Of a stretch of DNA of 64,000 nt, positions 57,579-64,000 are shown piece by piece; within the stretch, counting starts at the first letter, position 1; each line of letters begins with the position of its first letter. A program made the translations under genes and the position numbers. The notes beneath the pieces are model-generated. The model had not been told where the DNA came from. It saw only the letters and a list, made by a program, of their open reading frames with translations, and searched no databases. Source of the DNA: Novipirellula aureliae (GTDB lineage: Bacteria > Planctomycetota > Planctomycetia > Pirellulales > Pirellulaceae); contig NZ_SJPY01000007.1 in NCBI RefSeq assembly GCF_007860185.1, forward strand, positions 124,001 through 188,000, in the 5' to 3' direction.

Positions 57579-58700
57579 ATGACAGTATACGATAATGGTC
57601 GGTCTCCACATCTTTGGATGAAGGCGCTCGATATCGCTAGCCGTGGTGTATACTTAGCGGAACCGTGCAAATCAGCGCTCGAGCAGTTTTACTGGATGAC
57701 AGCACTTGATTTCGACATCTCTTTTGTAAAAAGTAGTCCCGCTGCATTGATTGTGCATCGCGACCAATTGGCGAATGCGAATCGTGATTCAACGCTTGCC
57801 GATTGGACTCGACCGCTCCCAAACAAGCATTGCTTTCCCGCGGATCTCTCTCTAAGCGATGCTTTTTCCCACTTGGAGGTATTGCCTTGGTTGCTGCTAA
57901 CTCGGGATGACAAGATCGAAGGAATCATCACACGTGACGATCTCGAGAAACCAGCTGGAATGGCGTTTGTCCATGCACATTTGGTTAACCTCGAACGGTT
58001 ACTGCGGCAACTCGTAGGAACCTATACGAATCATCCGATCAGCGATGGCCGGGAAATGGGGGATGCAGCGCGGGTGTATGGCGAAGTCGTAAGGATTCCG
58101 GAACTGCTCGCTGAACTAGGCTGGTCGGAACAAGATTTTCGTGCAATAGGAGCCTGGGTCATGGACAATCGCACGCGTTTTTCGAATGCGGAGCATCCGT
58201 TGCATGAGAATTCCCGTCGATCCTTTTCGCTGCCACGATTCCTAGCCGCTAAGACGCTAATGCTACGAGCGATAGAGATAATCGAAAAGCGAGACCAAGT
58301 CTGGTCCGCGTTCAGTCATTCGTTGATTCTAGATAGTAGGTCGAGAACGATCTACGCGGGTCCCGATGCAGTCAACCTACCATTCAAAACACCTTGTTTT
58401 GTGATCACGGCTTACAACCCTCAGGAACAGGTGCTCGATCCGTCAACCAATCGGCGTCGCAATGACATGCTTTTAAAAAGCCTAGAATTGCAGACCGATA
58501 AAGTTCGCCATGTCGTGAGTCAATCACGTTGTGAAAGGTGGAAAGAAGAGAGTTTTCTAGTAGCCGAAATCGAAGAACGAGTTATCCTTGCCTTCGCCTC
58601 GAAGTATGGGCAACGTGCGGTGTATCGCTTGGATGACCATGAGTTATTTGTGGTTGACGCGAAAGGCGTGGTTAGGGCAAAGAGAAGTCGTACTCAATAA
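57579..58700 (+). CDS. CBS-like and DUF3293 two-domain protein
   Basis: 373 residues, cytoplasmic. The N-terminal part has a CBS-type ending (LPWLLLTRDDKIEGIITRDD, about 102-121). The C-terminal part (about 265-365) matches DUF3293: CFVITAYNPQ, N-rich RRNDMLLKSLELQ, ERWKEESFLVAEIE and LAFASKYGQRAVYRLDDHE. DUF3293 is of unknown function. Base composition and codon use look a little more A/T rich than neighbours, so lateral gain is possible. Stands between a repeat cluster and the DUF2461 gene. Confidence 0.6.
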   Translation: MTVYDNGRSPHLWMKALDIASRGVYLAEPCKSALEQFYWMTALDFDISFVKSSPAALIVHRDQLANANRDSTLADWTRPLPNKHCFPADLSLSDAFSHLEVLPWLLLTRDDKIEGIITRDDLEKPAGMAFVHAHLVNLERLLRQLVGTYTNHPISDGREMGDAARVYGEVVRIPELLAELGWSEQDFRAIGAWVMDNRTRFSNAEHPLHENSRRSFSLPRFLAAKTLMLRAIEIIEKRDQVWSAFSHSLILDSRSRTIYAGPDAVNLPFKTPCFVITAYNPQEQVLDPSTNRRRNDMLLKSLELQTDKVRHVVSQSRCERWKEESFLVAEIEERVILAFASKYGQRAVYRLDDHELFVVDAKGVVRAKRSRTQ

Positions 58701-58767
58701 GCGTCACCACTGGTTCCCAGCCTTCTGGCTAGGAACGAGCGTTTGAACGGAGACCTTGGAATCAATC

Positions 58768-59460
58768 ATGCCAAATAGAGACCTGATTTTGACAAATGAA
58801 CTTTTTGAATTTCTTCAGCAGCTAAAGGAAAACAACAATCGAGATTGGTTTGCGATGCACAAGGCAGAGTATGAACAGAATGTTCGAGGCCCAGCGGTGG
58901 AATTGGTCCGCAGACTCGAAAAACCACTCGCCCGAGTCGCTCCGATGCTTTCGGCTATCCCGAAGGGGCATGGTGGGAGCGTCATGCGAATCTATCGCGA
59001 CACTCGGTTTTCGAAAGACAAGACTCCTTACAAAACAAACGTGGGTATTTCGCTTCGGCATCAGGCGAACAAGGACATCCACGCCCCGGGTGCCTATATC
59101 CACTTGGCCGCCGATGAGTGTTTTGTCGGCATGGGGTGCTGGCGTCCCGAGCGAACCGTTCTAGCAGCGATCCGATCGGCAATTGACCACGAACCGACCG
59201 CATGGAAAAAAGCTCGTGATAACAAAGCCTTTCGCAAGCACTTTGATTTGTCGGGGGAACGCTTGAAGACGAAGCCACGAGATTACGATCTAACGCATCC
59301 TCTGATCGACGATTTGCGACGGATCGACTTCATCGCCATCGCGCCGCTCTCGCCGGGGGAGCTTGTCCACCATGATGTGGTGAAAACGATCATCGAGCGA
59401 ATTCGTGCTGCCCGACCGTTGATGGTTTTCCTCTGCAATGCCATCGATGTGCCTTATTGA
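58768..59460 (+). CDS. DUF2461 / TIGR02453 family protein
   Basis: 230 residues. Family signature: LFEFLQQLKENNNRDWFAMH near the N terminus, MRIYRDTRFSKDKTPYKTNV and a C-terminal PLSPGELVHHDVV. The function of the family is not known. The start is the ATG at 58768; the frame is open from a TTG at 58756. It is followed closely (6 bp) by the convergent pseudouridine synthase gene. Confidence 0.88.
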   Translation: MPNRDLILTNELFEFLQQLKENNNRDWFAMHKAEYEQNVRGPAVELVRRLEKPLARVAPMLSAIPKGHGGSVMRIYRDTRFSKDKTPYKTNVGISLRHQANKDIHAPGAYIHLAADECFVGMGCWRPERTVLAAIRSAIDHEPTAWKKARDNKAFRKHFDLSGERLKTKPRDYDLTHPLIDDLRRIDFIAIAPLSPGELVHHDVVKTIIERIRAARPLMVFLCNAIDVPY

Positions 59461-59466
59461 TCCGCG

Positions 59467-60153
59467 CTAAGCAAATCCAAAAGCATTCAGGGGAAAGTTG
59501 TGAGCACACGAAATCGTCGTACGAACACCTGTTCGCGGGTGATGAAAGGCGATCGATTCGGCGTGCAAGAGAATACGATCGCCCTTGCCATCGGGTACCA
59601 ATTCGTCATTCAGGATTGGGCCACCATAAAGCCTATCACCCCAAATAGGGTGTCCACGCTGAGCCGACTGCAAGCGAAGTTGGTGCATTCGACCTGTCAT
59701 CGGCATTAGCCGTAGCAAGGAGCAACGATGATCGATTGCGACGTCTAACACCTCCACGTTGGTCTCGGCCCGTTTGGCATCCGCAACACGTTCGGAGCAC
59801 ACTTCGCCCTGAGGTTGATTCGGTAACTTTCGCAGATAGTCGACCCACGTCGTTGGCGATTGATCGACTTTCCCCGAAACAACGGCAAGATAGTTCTTTT
59901 GGATTTTCTGGGTCGCGAACTGATCACTCAGTAGCCTGGCGATGCGTTTCGACAAGGCAACGAGCACCACCCCACTGACATCGCGATCCAAACGATGAAC
60001 CATCGCCAAATAATCGGTGCGTGAAGCCAATTGTTGACGTAGTCGAAGCTCTAAACTATCAATACCGTTCGGCGCTTGCGTCAAAAGACCCGCTGGCTTT
60101 TCAACGGCGAGCATCGAAACAGCATCGTGTAGAATACGAATTCGATCGAGCAT
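59467..60153 (-). CDS. RluA-family pseudouridine synthase
   Basis: 228 residues from the ATG at 60153. Isomerises uridine to pseudouridine in rRNA or tRNA. Catalytic motif MVHRLDRDVSGVVLVAL with the essential Asp, then LMPMTGRMHQLRLQSAQRGH and GDRLYGG. No S4 domain is present, as in the shorter RluA/TruC-like members; the target RNA cannot be told. The frame upstream to 60237 has no similarity. Confidence 0.92.
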   Translation of the reverse strand: MLDRIRILHDAVSMLAVEKPAGLLTQAPNGIDSLELRLRQQLASRTDYLAMVHRLDRDVSGVVLVALSKRIARLLSDQFATQKIQKNYLAVVSGKVDQSPTTWVDYLRKLPNQPQGEVCSERVADAKRAETNVEVLDVAIDHRCSLLRLMPMTGRMHQLRLQSAQRGHPIWGDRLYGGPILNDELVPDGKGDRILLHAESIAFHHPRTGVRTTISCAHNFPLNAFGFA

Positions 60154-60470
60154 CGTAGAGTCGTGTTGAGTAGCAAGCAGCAAGTGGCAATAAAAAAACG
60201 AGAGACCCCGGCCACGACAACAATGAAAATGAATCATTTGTTGATCGACGAATCTCTCGTTGATCTAATTTGTAAAGCGTTCTTCATGCGCGTCAAGACA
60301 TGAAATGGAAACATCGCAAACAAAAACAGGATTCAAGCAAGGACATCGGTATTGGAAGCGCCTCGTATGCGGCTCCTTTGAAGCATCGTCTGAAACCAAA
60401 ACAACCCTTTGCACTGGATCCATTCGCTTCACATTCTTCTCGATATTCCTTTCACTTAAAATAGCCTTTC

Positions 60471-61892
60471 ATGCAACGCCGAGTCACACCTGAACCGTCG
60501 CACCATTATCACTTCGTGACTGGAAAGTTGGCAGAAGGGCTTCTTCGCGAGACGGTTTCGATACTGGCCAAGAAGCACTGCTTTGACTTTAGTATTGGCG
60601 TCATGCCGATTACGGTAGCAGCGTTGATGACACCAAAGTGGCTTGCCCGCCATCTAAATCCACCACCGCAAACAACTCACATCATCGTCCCTGGATATTT
60701 GACGAGCGGTACGCCAGAACTTGACCAGAGCGTCAAAATACCCGTGATTTACGGACCAAAAGATTGCCGTGAATTGGCCAACGTGTTTGGCGAAGAAGTC
60801 GACAAGGTCGATCTGTGCGATTATGACATCGAAATCATTGCCGAAATCAATCATGTTCCTCGAATGTCGTTGGCGGATTTTCATCGGCGTGCAACGCAGC
60901 TTCAAGAATCAGGCGCAGACATCATTGACATTGGCTGTGACCCGACGATTCGATGCGCTGCAATTGGCGATTATGTCAAGCTACTTGTCGATGCAGGACT
61001 TCGTGTTTCGATTGATACGTTCGATGCCTGGGAAGCAAATGAAGCCGCTCGTCATGGTGCTTGTTTAGTTCTTTCGGTCAACTCAAAGAATTGTCATGAG
61101 GCTGTCGATTGGGGGGTGGAAGTGGTCGTGATTCCCGATCATCCCAACGACAAAAAAAGTTTTGAAAAAAACATCGATTTTTTGTCGAAAGCCAAGGTCC
61201 CCTGCCGTTTGGATCCTATTCTTGAGCCAATCGGAATTGGCTTGACCAACAGTTTGCTTCGGTACGCGGAAACTCGGCGCGACTATCCCGAGTTTGAAAC
61301 GATGATGGGCATCGGTAATCTAACCGAGTTGACCGAAGTGGATTCGGCTGGCGTCAACTTTCTGCTACTGGGAGTCTGCCAAGAATTGGGCATCCGTAGC
61401 GTGCTGACAACCGAGGTGATCAACTGGGCGAGGTCGAGCGTGCGTGAATGCGATCGGATTCGTCGGCTTGTCTATCACAGCGTGAAAAACCATGTCCCAC
61501 CAAAGAATCTGACGGGCGACGTTGTCATGCTCCGCGACGCATCCCTACCCACCTACACGGAGGAGGCGATTGATGCTTTGGCGAACTCGATTAAGGACAA
61601 CAACTATCGCATTTTGGCTGAAAACGGCTTCATTCACTTACTTGCCGCGAACGTACAGTTGTCGGGAACCGATCCGATGGAAATTTTTGCTGATTTGTTG
61701 ACAAAACCTCCATCGGATAACGTAAACCGCGAACATGCTTTCTATTTGGGATTCGAAATGGCGAAAGCGATGATTGCTTTACAATTGGGCAAGCGATACA
61801 ACCAAGATCAATCCTTGGATTGGGGGCTATTGACTGCCCCCGAAATGTCACACCGACTCAAAAAAAACCACCCTCGAAAACCACAAAATTGA
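60471..61892 (+). CDS. Dihydropteroate synthase-like protein (archaeal/H4MPT-type, TIGR00284)
   Basis: 473 residues. The TIM-barrel core shows the pterin-binding pattern IIAEINHVPRMSLADFHRRA, SGADIIDIGCDP, LRVSIDTFDAWEANEAARHG. Such proteins occur in methanogens and in methylotrophic and planctomycete bacteria carrying tetrahydromethanopterin-linked C1 genes; the exact reaction is not settled as far as I know. The N-terminal ~120 residues (YHFVTGKLAEGLLRETVSIL) form an extra domain absent from ordinary FolP. Its stop overlaps the pabB start (TTGA), linking it to p-aminobenzoate supply. Confidence 0.85.
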   Translation: MQRRVTPEPSHHYHFVTGKLAEGLLRETVSILAKKHCFDFSIGVMPITVAALMTPKWLARHLNPPPQTTHIIVPGYLTSGTPELDQSVKIPVIYGPKDCRELANVFGEEVDKVDLCDYDIEIIAEINHVPRMSLADFHRRATQLQESGADIIDIGCDPTIRCAAIGDYVKLLVDAGLRVSIDTFDAWEANEAARHGACLVLSVNSKNCHEAVDWGVEVVVIPDHPNDKKSFEKNIDFLSKAKVPCRLDPILEPIGIGLTNSLLRYAETRRDYPEFETMMGIGNLTELTEVDSAGVNFLLLGVCQELGIRSVLTTEVINWARSSVRECDRIRRLVYHSVKNHVPPKNLTGDVVMLRDASLPTYTEEAIDALANSIKDNNYRILAENGFIHLLAANVQLSGTDPMEIFADLLTKPPSDNVNREHAFYLGFEMAKAMIALQLGKRYNQDQSLDWGLLTAPEMSHRLKKNHPRKPQN

Positions 61893-63436
61893 ATCCTTCT
61901 TTGCCGCCAAACCAAGATCAACCGCTGCCGATTGTCCGCGAATTGCCGGCTGGCTTTTCGATTGCCGACGTCTTTTTCGACTTTGCCAACCGCGATGGTT
62001 GTTTATGGTTCGATTCCGCTAGTTCCACACCGCGCGACGGCGGCCCATTATCCGACAACGAGGATTCGGATTTACCATCCGGTCGCTATTCGTTTTTGAT
62101 GTCCAATCCGGTCGACCGGTTAATCGCCTATCTTGGTGATCGCGATCCATGGCCGCAAATTGCAGCTTGGTACGACCACATGCCCAAGGTCAACCATTCC
62201 CAAAATGACCTGCCGCCGATGCAGGGCGGGATTGCTGGATTGATTGGCTATGAAGCAGCAACTTGGCTCGAAACGATACCGATTGCACGAGAGGACAATT
62301 TCCCGACCCCAGCGATCTGGCTCGGACTCTACGACTGGACGATCGCAACGGATCACCACCAACAAAAGTCTTGGCTAATCAGCCAAGGTTTTGCGGCCCT
62401 CGATCAAGACAATTCGTACCAATGCCGTGTGCCGCGAGCCATGCGACGAGCCGATGAGGTGCAACAATGGCTGGAAACAGCTTGTCGTCGATCGAAGTCC
62501 GTACCAAAGCAACCACTTCCGCTCGATGATGTTGATCGATCGCGCGTGGAGAGTAATTTTTCAAGCGAATCATTTCGTAATGCGATTGCCAGGGTCGTCG
62601 AGAAAATCTTCAATGGGGATTGCTTCCAGGTCAATGTAGCCCAACGGTTGCTGTGCCGAGCAACATCCGACTCCGCCGACCTCTATCAACGGCTACGAAG
62701 CATCAACCCGGCTCCCTTTGGTGCCTTCTTGAAGGGCGAGGATTTTGAGGTAATCAGCAGCTCACCCGAGTCGTTTCTAAAACTGGAAGACGGTTGGGTG
62801 GAAACCAGGCCGATCAAAGGAACCGTTGCCAGAACCGGTGACGAGGTTTCCGATCGTGCCCTCGCTAACGAACTATCGAAAAGTGAAAAAGAGAGGGCGG
62901 AAAACATCATGATCGTCGACTTGATGAGAAATGACCTGTCGAGGGTGTGCACCGATGAAAGTGTTCATGTTCGCAAGCTCTGCCAACTCGAAAAATACCA
63001 GTACGTACAGCACCTGGTATCCGTTGTCGAAGGGAAGCTTGATGTCGGTCGCACAATCGTGGATCTACTCAAAGCTTGTTTCCCAGGCGGCAGTATCACC
63101 GGTGCGCCAAAAATTGAAGCGATGCGAACAATCGCCGAACTCGAACCCCATTGTCGTGGTCCGTATTGCGGGTCGATGGGCTACATCAGCTGTCACGGTG
63201 CAGCGGAGTTCAATATTTTGATTCGAACGATCACGTCCGCCACCCGTGCAGGTACTCGTTCAAACGCCCCTTCAGGTGATTGCGAAACAGTCAAGCAATC
63301 ATCACCACGCTATTGGCAAATACCCGTTGGCGGAGGGATCACCGCCCGCAGTCGCCCTGAATTAGAAGAAGCGGAAACTTGGATAAAGGCAGCGGGGATC
63401 TTAAAAGCACTGCCCGGCGGCGTGCCGATTCGGTGA
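61889..63436 (+). CDS. pabB: Aminodeoxychorismate synthase component I
   Basis: 515 residues. Chorismate-binding fold: IFNGDCFQVNVAQRLLCRAT, INPAPFGAFLKGEDFEVISS, SPESFLKLEDGWVETRPIKG (the PIKGT form typical of PabB, while TrpE has PIAGT), SEKERAENIMIVDLMRNDLS, FPGGSITGAPKIEAM and IPVGGGITARSRPELE. With glutamine or ammonia it makes 4-amino-4-deoxychorismate, precursor of p-aminobenzoate. I choose TTG at 61889, overlapping the upstream stop; the frame is open from 61820 inside the upstream gene. The coupling fits joint work in pterin cofactor synthesis. No pabA or pabC seen. Confidence 0.9.
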   Translation: MNPSLPPNQDQPLPIVRELPAGFSIADVFFDFANRDGCLWFDSASSTPRDGGPLSDNEDSDLPSGRYSFLMSNPVDRLIAYLGDRDPWPQIAAWYDHMPKVNHSQNDLPPMQGGIAGLIGYEAATWLETIPIAREDNFPTPAIWLGLYDWTIATDHHQQKSWLISQGFAALDQDNSYQCRVPRAMRRADEVQQWLETACRRSKSVPKQPLPLDDVDRSRVESNFSSESFRNAIARVVEKIFNGDCFQVNVAQRLLCRATSDSADLYQRLRSINPAPFGAFLKGEDFEVISSSPESFLKLEDGWVETRPIKGTVARTGDEVSDRALANELSKSEKERAENIMIVDLMRNDLSRVCTDESVHVRKLCQLEKYQYVQHLVSVVEGKLDVGRTIVDLLKACFPGGSITGAPKIEAMRTIAELEPHCRGPYCGSMGYISCHGAAEFNILIRTITSATRAGTRSNAPSGDCETVKQSSPRYWQIPVGGGITARSRPELEEAETWIKAAGILKALPGGVPIR

Positions 63437-63501
63437 CCCGTATAGGCAATGGGGTTGGCCGTTGCCTTAGGATCCTAACGCGGCTTCGCCGGAACATGTG
63501 G

Positions 63502-63605
63502 CCCAGGCTTCCAGCCTGGGGACCGAAAACATCTAGGCTGGAAGCCTAGGGGACCGAAGACTCCCAGACTAGAAGCCTAGGCCACGAAAACATCTAGGCT
63601 GGATG
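63502..63605. repeat. Cluster of GGCTTCCAGCC-type palindromes
   Basis: CCCAGGCTTCCAGCCTGGG (63502-63520) is a perfect palindrome around TCC; CTAGGCT-GGA-AGCCTAG (63533-63549) is another; degenerate copies follow at 63565-63581 and 63592-63602. The same core occurs at 1815, in every unit at 11221-11691 and at 31989. More copies lie at 63870-63912. Confidence 0.75.
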
Positions 63606-64000
63606 ATTCATTAGCCGTTTTGGCGATAGCGGCCTGCTGATTTAATCGTTTAACGCTTAGCCGAAGGCGTCAGCTTTTCCATAATCGGTCGCCTATGGCT
63701 TGGCGCTAAACAATAAGTCGAGTCAAACGGATTAAATCGACAGCCCGCTAACGCCAAAACGGCTAATACGCAGACTGTTTTTCGAGCAATGAACGTAAAC
63801 GCTTGAAGGCGTAGACGTTAGCAAAACAACTTGCAAGCCCATGAATCATCCGGGATAGGGGACCGAAGACTCCCAGGCTGGAAGCCTAGGCCACGAAGAC
63901 ATCTAGGCTGGAGGATTCATTAGCCGTTTTGGCGATAGCGGCCTGCTGATTTAATCGTTTAACGCTTAGCCGAAGGCGTCAGCTTTTCCAAAAGCGGTCG
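63557..64000. repeat. 309-bp tandem duplication, running off the window
   Basis: The stretch starting CCGAAGACTCCCAG at about 63558 recurs at about 63866, and the following 130 bp (ATTAGCCGTTTTGGCG from 63610, again from 63919, up to CGGTCG) is nearly identical. The offset is 309 bp. The second copy is cut by the window end. Confidence 0.8.
63610..63767. mobile_element. Foldback, MITE-like element
   Basis: 37-bp imperfect terminal inverted repeats: ATTAGCCGTTTTGGCGATAG at the left (63610-63646) and, at 63731-63767, sequence ending CGCCAAAACGGCTAAT. Inside, GTTTAACGCTTAGCC and GGCTTGGCGCTAAAC also pair, so nearly all of the 158 bp can fold. No coding frame. A second left end starts at 63919. 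No target-site duplication was established. Confidence 0.55.

Overview
The window looks like a piece of a Planctomycetota chromosome, most likely family Pirellulaceae (Rhodopirellula and relatives). The basis is gene content: an exosortase, a very large secreted PVC-type CxxCH haem protein, a DUF6268-like outer-membrane protein, many TPR/HEAT proteins, an archaeal-type dihydropteroate synthase-like protein, and housekeeping genes in short operons separated by palindromic intergenic repeats. There is no rRNA, tRNA, CRISPR array or transposase that I can see. This assignment is an inference from families, not from a marker gene.

Layout. 0-3.5 kb: 3' part of an exosortase gene and a membrane-anchored TPR protein. 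3.5-9.4 kb: thioesterase, glnB-glnD (PII protein and its uridylyltransferase), a PSP1/RicT-like protein with a cysteine-rich tail, bioB and a small membrane protein. 9.5-16.6 kb: HEAT protein, an eight-copy 60-bp tandem repeat, a Nudix protein and the large haem protein. 17-23.9 kb: kdsA, a 36-bp palindromic array, a TPR lipoprotein, a repeat-filled gap with a ferredoxin-like remnant, xylA and an outer-membrane protein. 24-26.4 kb: GntR/YtrA regulator, ABC ATPase and a permease that seems cut short. 26.4-31.7 kb: a tightly packed four-gene operon on the minus strand encoding a GNAT-nitrilase fusion, a C39-like peptidase, a RimK-like ATP-grasp ligase and a GCS2-type ligase. 32-37.3 kb: glnE, whose two nucleotidyltransferase centres have both lost expected aspartates, and the primary sigma factor. 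37.3-40.7 kb: a second palindromic array, then a NagB-PIG-L fusion coupled to a ROK sugar kinase. 41-49 kb: exopolysaccharide genes (O-antigen ligase/polymerase, Wzc-type tyrosine kinase, polyprenyl-phosphate sugar transferase, GT4 glycosyltransferase). 49-54.6 kb: small membrane protein with an OPT transporter, and leuB-cdsA-tatD. 54.8-63.4 kb: TPR-like exported protein, CBS-like/DUF3293 protein, DUF2461 protein, RluA-type pseudouridine synthase, and a dihydropteroate synthase-like gene coupled to pabB. 63.4-64 kb: a foldback element inside a 309-bp tandem duplication that runs off the window.

How parts fit together. GlnB, GlnD and GlnE are the classical nitrogen-signalling trio, but GlnE appears catalytically degenerate here although GlnB keeps its uridylylation tyrosine. 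The four-gene amidoligase operon is the best candidate for an uncharacterised pathway: two different ATP-dependent amide-bond formers with an acetyltransferase-amidase and a papain-like peptidase. The dihydropteroate synthase-like/PabB pair suggests local supply of p-aminobenzoate to a pterin (methanopterin-type) cofactor pathway. The exopolysaccharide block and the exosortase belong to cell-surface export. Two palindrome families recur across the window, one with core GGATCTTTAACAAGATCC and one with core GGCTTCCAGCC; each locus carries its own linker sequence.
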